NCBI RefSeq assembly: GCF_015710975.1
Contig: NZ_CP049783.1
Span: 682,001 to 746,000 of the forward strand
DNA: 64,000 bases
Direction of reading: 5' to 3'
Origin: Paenibacillus polymyxa
Lineage (GTDB): Bacteria > Bacillota > Bacilli > Paenibacillales > Paenibacillaceae
Of this stretch, positions 9,408 to 17,861 are shown in pieces. The position numbers and the translations under genes were made by a program. The notes under the pieces were generated by a model. It was not told where the DNA came from. It did not search any database and saw nothing but the letters and a program-made list of their open reading frames with translations. Position 1 is the stretch's first letter; each line of letters opens with the position of its first letter.

Positions 9408-11552
9408 CTAAGGCTCGATTCCCCATACCAGCTTATCGTTGTGGAACAATGTTACTTTGTTCCATTCAGCATAAGAGGTTTTGGTTGGATCGAAGGAATA
9501 GTCATTGGATTCGTTCAGATTAGACCAGTCGCTATTGTTCATGCGGATCTGAATATCACCTGTTTGCGCGCCAGCAGCAAGCGTGCCGGCAGCAGCACTG
9601 AATCCAATTTCAATATAGTTGTCTTTAATGGTACGCAGCACGTTATCATTACCTACTTGCGCCCAGTCTACCGCAGATTGCAGCTCTTGGCTGCCATCTT
9701 TCGTGAAGTAATAGCGGATTTTAAGCTCGCTCAACTTCACTGGTGTTGTCCCTTTATTTTTGAGATTAAAGAAAGGCTTGGCAGCGTTATTCGCTGGATC
9801 CGTGTCCCCAGCACGATACATTACAACCAGATCACCCGTTGGATCTGTAGGATTCGTTGGATCTGTCGGTGTACCTTTTGGCTCAGCGCTTACCGTTGCG
9901 GAATCCTTACTTGTTCCTTTCGCATTCGTAGCACTTACAACATAGAAGTAAGTTGTTCCGTTCGTCAGTCCCTTATCCGTGTACTCTCTTTCCGTTACAA
10001 GAGGCGCAACGGCTGTAAAAGGACCTGCTTCGCTAGTAGCACGTTTTACCGTGTAACTCTCGGCACCAGTAGACGCATTCCAAGTCAGCGTTACTTGAGC
10101 ATTGCCCACAACAGCCTTTAAGCCTGACGGTACTGCTGGAGCAGTAGGCGCTGGGTCTACACCACCAGTGGAAGGCACGATTGCAGGGTACGCATTTTGT
10201 ACCAGCATTACAAACTGATCATGGAACCATGCTCCTGAAATAGGTGCATTCGGCAAAGCATCTGTTAATGTGCCATCCTTGGTTGTATAGGTAGGATCAC
10301 ACATACGGTCAAAGCCTTTACCCTCATCGTTCGGGATGAGTGAGCTGGAACCATCGGAATCCCCTGGAGGTTTTGCCCAGACATAGGCATCGATATGACC
10401 AGCTGGAGCCGTTTGTGGCGGCGTTCCCATACCTGCTCCGCTGTTATTACACCAGTTACCACGGTGTGAGCGTTTGTCTACACGACCGGAGTTTACATAG
10501 GAGTTAATATCATTGCCGACTGCGGAAGTCGGACGGTTAGGTCCTCCCCATCCATTACGGCCTGTATCAATTAACATACCGAGTGAGCTCGGCCAGCCTG
10601 CGCTGACAAAATCTCTATGCAAGGACTCTGCAAAATCCGATTCATCGAAATTAGGATTCCATTCGTAGTACTTGGACGATTTGATCGGCTGCCCACCGAT
10701 ATTCAGGTTTGGATCAGGCAAATTAGGTTCTGTCAGCGGTGAAGTATTGGCTGTATTCGTGATAAAGCCATCTACACTGGACAGACCTTTGCTCGTGTCT
10801 TTGAAAATAGTTGTAAACAGGGATACCGTTGCTGAACGGTTGTTATCCCAGCCTAACCAACCAGAGTGACCGATATCTACGTATTTGTACACGTTAGGAA
10901 TCTCGTTCAGCTTATTCATTGTGTATTTAACACCAGCTTCGTAAATCCCTGTGGACTTGGCTTGCGCACATTTCGGATCATCCAGATTGGTTACCAGATT
11001 TGGCAAGCTATCCGGTTCAATGATCGCAACGATACGAATATCCTTATATTTGGGATTTGCGAAAATAGAAGCTATTTTGTCAATATAATCCTTTTTATAA
11101 GTTTCCAGACCTGCCTGGGTCAGCGGCAATTCACCATTGGAAGCCAAGGCATGACAATCCCGTCCGGGCAGATCATACACAATGAACTCCGCCGTAATCG
11201 GTGTGTTGCCTTTCTTTTGCGCCAATACTTGGTCTAAATGTGCCTCCAAGCCAAGCTTGCCTCCACCGCCGTTAATAGCGGCGATACGATCAAGCCAAAC
11301 GGCTGTCGGGAATGTTTTGACCGTTTGCATTTTTGCCTTCAGATTCGCATCCGTAACCTTGGCAATCGATGTGTCGACACTAGCCGCATAATCAGGGCTA
11401 ACGTATTTTGTCGCCCCTTGGTAAGGATTATCGACATGGGATTCTGCATGTATTTTATCCGTAAATCCTGCACCTGGTAGAAAGCTGCTTGCGACGAGTG
11501 ATAGCGCAAAAGCATACTTCATTCCTTTACGAAGCACTTGCTTTGTTTTCAA
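9408..11552 (-). CDS. Secreted GH6 cellobiohydrolase/cellulase with FnIII and CBM3
   Basis: About 714 residues. TTG 11552 fits AGGTGA five bases upstream; GTG 11561 is the alternative and adds three residues. A Sec signal peptide (about 1-35, ending near DKIHA) is followed by a GH6 catalytic domain (about 40-465) with DLPGRDCHALASNGE (catalytic acid region), AIIEPDSLPNLVTN, YVDIGHSGWLGWDNN and LIDTGRNGWGG. A fibronectin type III module (about 475-560, PSGLKAVVGNAQVTLTW) and a PTDPTNPTDPT linker lead to a C-terminal CBM3 (about 570-714, LVVMYRAGDTDPANNAAKPF). The long active-site inserts resemble bacterial exo-acting GH6 enzymes that release cellobiose. It is monocistronic with its own promoter and terminator. 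Confidence 0.93.
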   Translation of the reverse strand: MKTKQVLRKGMKYAFALSLVASSFLPGAGFTDKIHAESHVDNPYQGATKYVSPDYAASVDTSIAKVTDANLKAKMQTVKTFPTAVWLDRIAAINGGGGKLGLEAHLDQVLAQKKGNTPITAEFIVYDLPGRDCHALASNGELPLTQAGLETYKKDYIDKIASIFANPKYKDIRIVAIIEPDSLPNLVTNLDDPKCAQAKSTGIYEAGVKYTMNKLNEIPNVYKYVDIGHSGWLGWDNNRSATVSLFTTIFKDTSKGLSSVDGFITNTANTSPLTEPNLPDPNLNIGGQPIKSSKYYEWNPNFDESDFAESLHRDFVSAGWPSSLGMLIDTGRNGWGGPNRPTSAVGNDINSYVNSGRVDKRSHRGNWCNNSGAGMGTPPQTAPAGHIDAYVWAKPPGDSDGSSSLIPNDEGKGFDRMCDPTYTTKDGTLTDALPNAPISGAWFHDQFVMLVQNAYPAIVPSTGGVDPAPTAPAVPSGLKAVVGNAQVTLTWNASTGAESYTVKRATSEAGPFTAVAPLVTEREYTDKGLTNGTTYFYVVSATNAKGTSKDSATVSAEPKGTPTDPTNPTDPTGDLVVMYRAGDTDPANNAAKPFFNLKNKGTTPVKLSELKIRYYFTKDGSQELQSAVDWAQVGNDNVLRTIKDNYIEIGFSAAAGTLAAGAQTGDIQIRMNNSDWSNLNESNDYSFDPTKTSYAEWNKVTLFHNDKLVWGIEP

Positions 11553-11677
11553 TTGCTTCACCTATCTTTCCGTAGATTTTGTTGAATCTTCCTATGTCGG
11601 CACCTGATTGTTATATGATTAAATGTGTGTTACGCCTACTCTCTCCCTAGAAAAAGTAGCGTTCATAGTTGCGAAAG

Positions 11678-11691
11678 GTAAGCGCTTTCTA
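11678..11691. promoter_or_regulatory. cre: cre-like CcpA site in the cellulase leader
   Basis: AGAAAGCGCTTACC on the minus strand matches the cre consensus TGWAANCGNTNWCA at most positions. It lies about 50 bases downstream of the -10 box, where a CcpA roadblock would act. Confidence 0.6.
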
Positions 11692-11740
11692 TTTGTTCAT
11701 GCGCTCACATTTTTCCCCTTTTTGTCACCTCCTATGTTAG

Positions 11741-11769
11741 ATTATAGTGAGCTGGAAATCTGCTGTAAA
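11741..11769 (-). promoter_or_regulatory. SigA-type promoter of the cellulase gene
   Basis: Minus strand TTTACA (11769-11764), a 17-base spacer and TATAAT (11746-11741). It implies a leader of about 180 bases that contains the cre site. Confidence 0.7.
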
Positions 11770-12031
11770 TTGAATAAATTAAGGACTACAATTATTAATT
11801 AGGCATATGAATTGCCACACCGACGGTTCGGGATGGTCTCTCTTTTTTTGAGATTGGTTCTATCATTTGTTGAACTTCCCTACTATGACAAGCTCTCAGG
11901 AGATTCAAAGTCGACAGTAAAAGAGCGGATGCATAAAAAACAAGACTGTATTCTTTAATTTCCGTCAGCCCAAATCGACAAGAATAAACTTTAGGCTGCT
12001 ATCTATGTCAAACGTTGAACCTATCGACAGC
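11770..12031. other. Intergenic stretch without a recognised feature
   Basis: Between the cellulase promoter and the GH4 terminator. AT-rich, with no open frame that has a ribosome binding site and no clear repeat. Nothing further is supported. Confidence 0.5.
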
Positions 12032-12074
12032 AAAAAAGGATGTTTCAGGCCTACGACCATGAAAACACCCTTTT
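12032..12074 (-). terminator. Terminator after the GH4 glycosidase gene
   Basis: On the minus strand, GGGTGTTTTCA pairs imperfectly with TGAAACATCC across a roughly 14-base loop and is followed by TTTTTTG. It lies about 75 bases past the gene. Confidence 0.65.
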
Positions 12075-12148
12075 ATTGTTGTTCCATTCATCTCTGCTCA
12101 TAAGCAGGTCCATGGTATGATCGTTAATGCAATTGTACCAAGTAGCTG

Positions 12149-13663
12149 TTACGCATTGTTATTCTGCACTTTTTCGCGATCCTTGCCCTTGTCGGATTGT
12201 CCTGCATTTTTATTGGCGGCATCTCGATCCAGCTGCATTTCTTCAACCGTCTTCACCTTAAGTCGTGCTGCTCCCTCATAAGGTCGGGTTGAAATCAGAT
12301 CGTCTGTAGCCAAGCGTTGGCGCGCCTCGGCAATCGCTACTCCGTATTGCGGCAACCATGCTTCCTGTGCCACCAGCATCTCATCGACCAGCTGCCAAAT
12401 TTCTTTCGGATTACACACCGCGCCCACTAACGGGTCCATCATAAACGCTTGGCGCAGCAGCTTATCGTCTCCATGTACAGCCGCTTCAACAGCCAAACGC
12501 TGAACGGAAATACTAACATTGCACACGGCAGCAGGACCCAGCGGCAGTTCTCCAACTTGCGGCATAGAAATACCGTTCCGATCCACATATCCAGGAGCTT
12601 CAATAATCGCATCGTCTGGCAAGTTGGAAATTATACCGTTATTCACAACATTAAAGTGCCCCCGGTATACACGTCCTGTTTCCAGGCTTTCAATAATGTA
12701 TGAGCCGTGCTCTTCACCTCGATGCTCTGCCTTGTACTCCAGTGGATCTTCCTTCATCCAGTTAGGGAAATCTGTTTCAAACCAGTTACGTCCTTCCGTA
12801 CATACACGCAAATAGCCGCCTGTTTCTCCGTTGATCCAGTTGCCCAGATCAATCCAGTCCAGAATTTCATTCGGACGCTTCCGATACCAAGGCACATATT
12901 CACTGAGATGACCATTCGACTCTGTGCTGTAATAGCCAAAACGACGAAGCATATCGATGCGTACCTTTTCGGTGCGGCTAAATTCAGGATGTTGTTCAAA
13001 AGCCTCCAGCAGTCCGGCTGTCAGATCCTTACCCTTATGCGAGGCCTGAATGTACCATGTTTGGTGATTGATTCCGGCGCATACAATGTCCACATCCTGC
13101 TTCTCCAGACCGTACGCCTCGGCAATTTGGTGATGCCCATTCTGGACGCCGTGACATAGACCAACCGTACGCACGCCACCGTACTTGTTGCAGGCCCAGG
13201 TCATCATCGCCATTGGGTTCGAGTAGTTCAGCAGCAGCACATCCGGTGCACTTAGCTCACGGATATCTTTGCAAATCTCCAGCATTTCAGCGATACCACG
13301 CTGGCCATACATGATGCCTCCTGCACATAATGTATCGCCCACGCATTGATCCACACCGTATTTTAGCGGAATATCCACATCGGTCGCAAAGGCTTCCAGA
13401 CCGCCGACACGGATTGTACAAATGACGTATTTGGCATCCTTTAGAGCTACCTTTCGATCCGTAGAGGACTGTATTTGTATGGACAACCCATTCTCACGAA
13501 TATCCCTCTGACACAGTTCAGTAACCATATCCAGATTGTGCTGACTGATGTCCGTAAAAGCCACTTCAATATCGTTAAACTCCGGTACTGATAACAGATC
13601 TCGCAAAATTCCACGGGTAAAACCGATGCTTCCTGCTCCAATAAAAGCTACTTTAAATGACAC
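12149..13663 (-). CDS. GH4 family alpha-glycosidase (alpha-galactosidase/alpha-glucosidase type)
   Basis: A 504-residue cytoplasmic enzyme starting at GTG 13663, nine bases after GGAGG. The dinucleotide fold is at residues 7-18 (FIGAGSIGFTRG). GH4 metal and substrate residues are seen as NYSNP (146-150), GLCHGVQ with Cys170, and AGINHQTWY with His200. Enzymes of this family use NAD+ and Mn2+ in a redox-assisted cleavage of glycosides. CVGDTLCAGGIMYGQRG differs from the DT(L/V)GxGGI(F/M)R pattern of MelA, so substrate specificity is uncertain. About 25 charged residues (DAANKNAGQSDKGKDREK and on) extend past the usual family end. It diverges from a sugar-sensing cassette that may control it; a cre-like site is at 13723-13736. 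Confidence 0.82.
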   Translation of the reverse strand: MSFKVAFIGAGSIGFTRGILRDLLSVPEFNDIEVAFTDISQHNLDMVTELCQRDIRENGLSIQIQSSTDRKVALKDAKYVICTIRVGGLEAFATDVDIPLKYGVDQCVGDTLCAGGIMYGQRGIAEMLEICKDIRELSAPDVLLLNYSNPMAMMTWACNKYGGVRTVGLCHGVQNGHHQIAEAYGLEKQDVDIVCAGINHQTWYIQASHKGKDLTAGLLEAFEQHPEFSRTEKVRIDMLRRFGYYSTESNGHLSEYVPWYRKRPNEILDWIDLGNWINGETGGYLRVCTEGRNWFETDFPNWMKEDPLEYKAEHRGEEHGSYIIESLETGRVYRGHFNVVNNGIISNLPDDAIIEAPGYVDRNGISMPQVGELPLGPAAVCNVSISVQRLAVEAAVHGDDKLLRQAFMMDPLVGAVCNPKEIWQLVDEMLVAQEAWLPQYGVAIAEARQRLATDDLISTRPYEGAARLKVKTVEEMQLDRDAANKNAGQSDKGKDREKVQNNNA

Positions 13664-13722
13664 GGCATTCAACCTCCGGTAATTAGAATTGTAATATACC
13701 GTCATTGTAGCAATATGCCTGT

Positions 13723-13736
13723 AGAAAGCGTTATCA
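13723..13736. promoter_or_regulatory. cre: cre-like site between GH4 and the sugar-sensing cassette
   Basis: AGAAAGCGTTATCA matches 13 of 14 positions of TGWAANCGNTNWCA. It lies 60 bases before the GH4 start and 146 before the divergent gene, so CcpA could act on either. Confidence 0.6.
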
Positions 13737-13881
13737 AAATCATGACCAGATTCGAACTTAGGTGTCAAAAATCCTAACTTTCGCATCAACAGATGCTACT
13801 TGCCGTTGACGAAGCTGCGTGTGCTTCTCTTGTTTACTGTATAATGAGTTGTGTCTCTAAACATTCCCAAAGGAGCAAGAC

Positions 13882-14880
13882 ATGTCAAACCGTAAATGGA
13901 CATTTATCCTTATTCCCGTCTTCCTGCTATTTGCCTGGCTGTTGTTTCAGTTCACTCTGTCTTCTCTTCAAATTCACCAATTTGCAGAACAATTGAAGAC
14001 GGTTTCACCAAACGACGGGGGTTCCGATACAAAAGTGGTATTGATATCACAAGAGCTGGACAATTATTATTGGCGGTCCATTGAACAAGGAGCTCGAAAG
14101 GAAGCGGAGCAGTACGGTATGAGGCTCGATTATATCGGACCGGACCGCATTAATCCGTCCGAGCAGATCAAACTGCTGGATAAAGCGATCGCCGCCAAGG
14201 CAGATGCGATTCTGGTTCAAGGGATAAATGATCCAGAGTATCGACGATTAATCAACAAGGCTGCCGCACTTGGCATACCTGTCATCACGATCGATACGGA
14301 TGAGCCGGACTCCCGAAGGCTGGCTTACGTCGGAACGGATAACGAAGGAGCAGGAAAACAGATGGGCATGCTGTTGGCGAAGGCCTCTGGGGAGCATGGC
14401 GATATTGGAGTTATGATCAGCAGCGAGCGCGTCGAGAATCAGCGGCTCAGGCTTGCGGGATTTCGTTCTGTGATCAGCCGCTATCCCAAGCTCCGCATTG
14501 TGGAGATTCGCTCCTCAAATATTTCACGGCTTCAGGCAGCCCAGCAAGCTCAGAACATGCTCACCCATTATCCGCAGATTCACTACATGGTCGGATTCAG
14601 TGCGCTGGACGGCCTTGGCATTCTGGAAGCCTCGGAGCGGCGCGGCGTGCGGAATTTGCAGATTTTCGCTTTTGACGATATGGCCGAGACGTTGAAAGCT
14701 ATCAAACATCGCAAAATCGAGCTCACCCTTGTTCAACAGCCAATGGAAATGGGGGCTAAGGCTATAAAATTGCTGAATGATTATCTAAAGGGACATGATC
14801 CCCAGGAATTAACATACACCAGGGTATATGAAGTGCATGCGGACACTCCTGACAACATGTCTGGAGATGACAGACGATGA
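13882..14880 (+). CDS. Membrane-anchored sugar-binding sensor protein (XylFII/RbsB-like)
   Basis: A 332-residue protein starting at ATG 13882 after AAGGAG. One N-terminal hydrophobic helix (about 6-28, FILIPVFLLFAWLLFQF) has no lipobox Cys and no clear cleavage site, so the protein is probably anchored by an uncleaved helix. Residues 50-320 form a type 1 periplasmic binding domain (VVLISQELDNYYWRSIEQGA, AKADAILVQGINDPEYRR, VITIDTDEPDSRRLAYVGTDN). It overlaps the kinase gene by four bases (ATGA). In Clostridium, XylFII, a similar anchored sugar-binding protein, presents D-xylose to a LytS kinase; the same role is inferred here, ligand unknown. Confidence 0.82.
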   Translation: MSNRKWTFILIPVFLLFAWLLFQFTLSSLQIHQFAEQLKTVSPNDGGSDTKVVLISQELDNYYWRSIEQGARKEAEQYGMRLDYIGPDRINPSEQIKLLDKAIAAKADAILVQGINDPEYRRLINKAAALGIPVITIDTDEPDSRRLAYVGTDNEGAGKQMGMLLAKASGEHGDIGVMISSERVENQRLRLAGFRSVISRYPKLRIVEIRSSNISRLQAAQQAQNMLTHYPQIHYMVGFSALDGLGILEASERRGVRNLQIFAFDDMAETLKAIKHRKIELTLVQQPMEMGAKAIKLLNDYLKGHDPQELTYTRVYEVHADTPDNMSGDDRR

Positions 14881-16322
14881 CGATCAGAACGAAGTTGCTT
14901 CTGTTCATCCCTCTTCTAGTTGTGTTCGCCAATATCATCGCTTATTTTGTATTCCAAAGCGGAAAGGTCGTCCAACAGAGCTACGATGAAATGCTTGGCC
15001 GAATTCTTCTCATCGAGCAAACCTCCGAATCGACGGAGAGCAACTTAAATCTCCTCTATACCTATCTGCTCAATCCAAGAGACGATACGGGTGTGCAGGG
15101 CCCGACGGAATACCAATTGAAGCAGCTGAAAGGCAGAATCCAGGAAGTCTCTGACTCGACCGATCCTTCTTTTGCCGAGGAGGACTACATGAATCTGTTA
15201 GCCACATTTCTTGAACAGAAGCAAGCTGCAGTTCTGGATGCAAAGGCACAAGATCCTCAATCGGCTTTTGAGCATTACATTGAAGCGGAGAAAACCGTCG
15301 GCTATATTCATGAGGAGGGCCAGCGACTGATCGATGCTGAACTGGCTTATTACCGGCCGCTCATCGAGAACATTCGGAACAAGAATGAGCAAATGAACGG
15401 ATTGGGAGTGGCGTTGTTCGGCATGAACGCGCTGATGGGGGTTTTGCTTGCCATCTGGGTCTCGCGCAGCATTACGGGCCCTGTCGGCAGACTGGTCGGA
15501 CTGGCGAAGCGAATCGCCACAGGTGATCTGAATATCGAGCCCCAACCGCGGCGAGATGACGAGCTAGGCGTATTGGCAGACGCCATTTTGCAAATGTCTG
15601 CTGACTTGAGCATCCTTATCGAAAAGGATAAACAAAGTCTGGAAATGCGGCGACTTGTGAAGGAGCTAGAGCTTTTGGCCCTGCAAAATCAAATTAACCC
15701 GCACTTTTTGTTCAATACCTTAAATGTGCTCTCCAAATTGGCGATCCTGGAAGGAGCGGAGAAGACCAGCGACCTGATCGTTTCGCTGTCCAATCTACTA
15801 CGGTACAGCCTGCAAAAGCTGGACAAACCCGTAACGCTCCAGGAAGAACTAGACCATATAAGCGAATACGTAACCATCCAGCAGGCGCGTTTCCGGGACA
15901 GAATTCGCTTTGATCTTCACTTTGACGCTTCCGTACTTCAGCAGCAAATTCCAGCCTTGACGATCCAGCCATTTATTGAAAACGCCTTTCTTCATGGTGT
16001 AGCTGATTTGGAAAACGGAGCCATTATCACATTGACGCTGTCGAGAGCGGGCGAGGATGTGCAAATTGTAATTTCAGACAACGGAAAGGGTATGACGGAG
16101 GAAACCCGACTGTCCGTGCTCCGTTTAGAAGGTGGAGCTGAAAGCAGCAGTTCAACAGGACTTGGAATGCAAAACGTGTTTAGGCGGCTGCAATTGTTCT
16201 ACGAAAAGGAAGGAATGGTTGAAATCCGAAGCCATATCGGATTAGGTACTACCATAACAATACGAATTCCAGTCAAGAAGGAGAGTGAGCAGACGAATGT
16301 ATCGGTTGTTGATCGCGGATGA
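14877..16322 (+). CDS. Sensor histidine kinase, LytS/YesM type
   Basis: A 481-residue kinase starting at ATG 14877 inside the stop of the preceding gene. It has two membrane helices (about 6-27 and 176-196) bounding an extracytoplasmic helical region, HAMP (about 196-250, SRSITGPVGRLVGLAKRIATGD), the His_kinase domain with phosphoacceptor His276 in NQINPHFLFNTLN, and an HATPase region with IQPFIENAFLHG, ISDNGKGM and STGLGMQNVFRRL. The extracytoplasmic part is short and helical, which fits receiving its signal from the separate sugar-binding protein. It should phosphorylate the response regulator encoded next. Confidence 0.9.
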   Translation: MTIRTKLLLFIPLLVVFANIIAYFVFQSGKVVQQSYDEMLGRILLIEQTSESTESNLNLLYTYLLNPRDDTGVQGPTEYQLKQLKGRIQEVSDSTDPSFAEEDYMNLLATFLEQKQAAVLDAKAQDPQSAFEHYIEAEKTVGYIHEEGQRLIDAELAYYRPLIENIRNKNEQMNGLGVALFGMNALMGVLLAIWVSRSITGPVGRLVGLAKRIATGDLNIEPQPRRDDELGVLADAILQMSADLSILIEKDKQSLEMRRLVKELELLALQNQINPHFLFNTLNVLSKLAILEGAEKTSDLIVSLSNLLRYSLQKLDKPVTLQEELDHISEYVTIQQARFRDRIRFDLHFDASVLQQQIPALTIQPFIENAFLHGVADLENGAIITLTLSRAGEDVQIVISDNGKGMTEETRLSVLRLEGGAESSSSTGLGMQNVFRRLQLFYEKEGMVEIRSHIGLGTTITIRIPVKKESEQTNVSVVDRG

Positions 16323-17637
16323 CGAAGCTTTGGAGAGGGAAGGACTGGAATTGATAGTGGAACGGGCAATGCCGGGGGTATTTCGGTTTATTCATGCCGA
16401 CAACGGCCGCATGGCGATCGAATGTGCGGAAGAGCACCGGCCTCATATTGCCATTCTGGATATTAATATGCCCGGAATTGACGGGCTTGGGGCGCTTCGT
16501 GAATTAAAGGAGCGTCTTCCTGATACCCGTTTCGTGCTCGTCACCGCCTATGATTATTTTGCTTATGCACGTGAGGCGCTCTCTTTGGGCGTAAAAGAAT
16601 ACATTCTGAAGCCAGCGAAGCGAGAACTCATCATCAGTACACTGAAACGACTGATTGAAGAAATTGAATGCGAGAAGCGAGCACGCACGGAAGAATTGGA
16701 GCTTAGGCACAAAATCTCACAGCTGATGCCGCTCGCAGAAAATGAGCTGGCTTTAATGCTTATGGTCGACCAGACGGTGGATTCGAGCGCTTCTCAACTG
16801 TCGGAATGGCTGGACTTTCCTCTTGATCAGGGAAGCGCCATCATTGCTGCCTTTGAAGGATATGCAGACGAGCAGGACAAAAAGAAAATTTACGATCATT
16901 TCCGAAGCTATGTAAAAACACATGGCCCCAATTCCATTGTGAGCTCCCTGATCGACCATCATGTGGCCACTTTTTTACAAAAGCCGCCTGCCACCAGCGA
17001 AAACGACTGGCAACAGCGGATTAAGCATCTTGTTCAACAGCTCTCCGAGCTGGCCCAGCAGCAATTTGGCATAAAGACAGCTATTGGAATCGGCTCGCTT
17101 CATAGCGGCGAGGAAGGACTTCGCAAGTCCTATTTCGAAGCCGTTTTTGCCTCCACCCTACGCAAGCGCGATGGAGGTTACTGCCACTTTGATGAGCTGA
17201 AGTCGTCAGAGGCTGGAAACGCCTCTGTGCTTGCCGTCAAAGAGGAGAATGGAATGCTTCAGCAGACGTACGTCATGTCAGCATTACAACGGATACGCGA
17301 ACAGCGGGAGGTTCAAACACTGACTATGCTGGGCAGAGCAAAAATGTATATCGAGGAACGGTTCAACGATGAACTTTCGTTGGAAGAAGTGGCTGATTTC
17401 GTCCACTTGAATCCTCACTACTTCAGTAAAATTTTCAAACAGGAATATGGAGAAACGTTCATCGACTTCGTAACCAGGTTAAGGATTGATAAAGCTATTG
17501 CTTTAATTAAGGAGGGCAACCTTGCCCTGAAGGAAATCAGCTTTGAAGTGGGTTATAAGGACCCGAACTATTTTAGCCGTGTCTTTAAGAAGATAACGGG
17601 CGTTCCTCCCACGGAGTTCAAAGGTCAAAAATCGTAG
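16297..17637 (+). CDS. AraC-type response regulator (YesN-like)
   Basis: A 446-residue regulator. ATG 16297 gives the normal receiver start MYRLLIADDE; GTG 16285 is in frame but sits one base after AAGGAG. Receiver residues are the acidic pocket DDE (8-10), phosphoacceptor Asp55 in ILDINMP, and Lys105 in YILKPAKRE. A linker of about 200 residues leads to two AraC helix-turn-helix motifs in the last 100 residues (LSLEEVADFVHLNPHYFSKIF, split by the usual glycine turn, and LKEISFEVGYKDPNYFSRVFKK). It overlaps the kinase gene by 26 bases. It probably activates the downstream symporter gene and perhaps the divergent GH4. Confidence 0.9.
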   Translation: MYRLLIADDEALEREGLELIVERAMPGVFRFIHADNGRMAIECAEEHRPHIAILDINMPGIDGLGALRELKERLPDTRFVLVTAYDYFAYAREALSLGVKEYILKPAKRELIISTLKRLIEEIECEKRARTEELELRHKISQLMPLAENELALMLMVDQTVDSSASQLSEWLDFPLDQGSAIIAAFEGYADEQDKKKIYDHFRSYVKTHGPNSIVSSLIDHHVATFLQKPPATSENDWQQRIKHLVQQLSELAQQQFGIKTAIGIGSLHSGEEGLRKSYFEAVFASTLRKRDGGYCHFDELKSSEAGNASVLAVKEENGMLQQTYVMSALQRIREQREVQTLTMLGRAKMYIEERFNDELSLEEVADFVHLNPHYFSKIFKQEYGETFIDFVTRLRIDKAIALIKEGNLALKEISFEVGYKDPNYFSRVFKKITGVPPTEFKGQKS

Positions 17638-17646
17638 AGCTTCGTC

Positions 17647-17674
17647 CATGCCGACCATCGGCATGGATTTTTTT
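17647..17674 (+). terminator. Terminator after the response regulator
   Basis: CATGCCG, a 5-base loop and CGGCATG, then a run of T. It lies 10 bases past the stop, separating the sensing cassette from the symporter gene. Confidence 0.85.
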
Positions 17675-17861
17675 AAGCTCGAATGACAAGGTAATGCTAG
17701 ATTTAGCCCCTCCGTCTCCAATTCGGGAAGCGAAGCCAAAATCGTGCGTGAAAAGGTCCGTTTATTGAAGACGATCACCGGCCTTTCTTTTATAAACGCA
17801 TGTTATACTTCTCCTCGAAGAATGGAATGAGGTTCTAGGAATCTGGAGGGGAGATGATCAT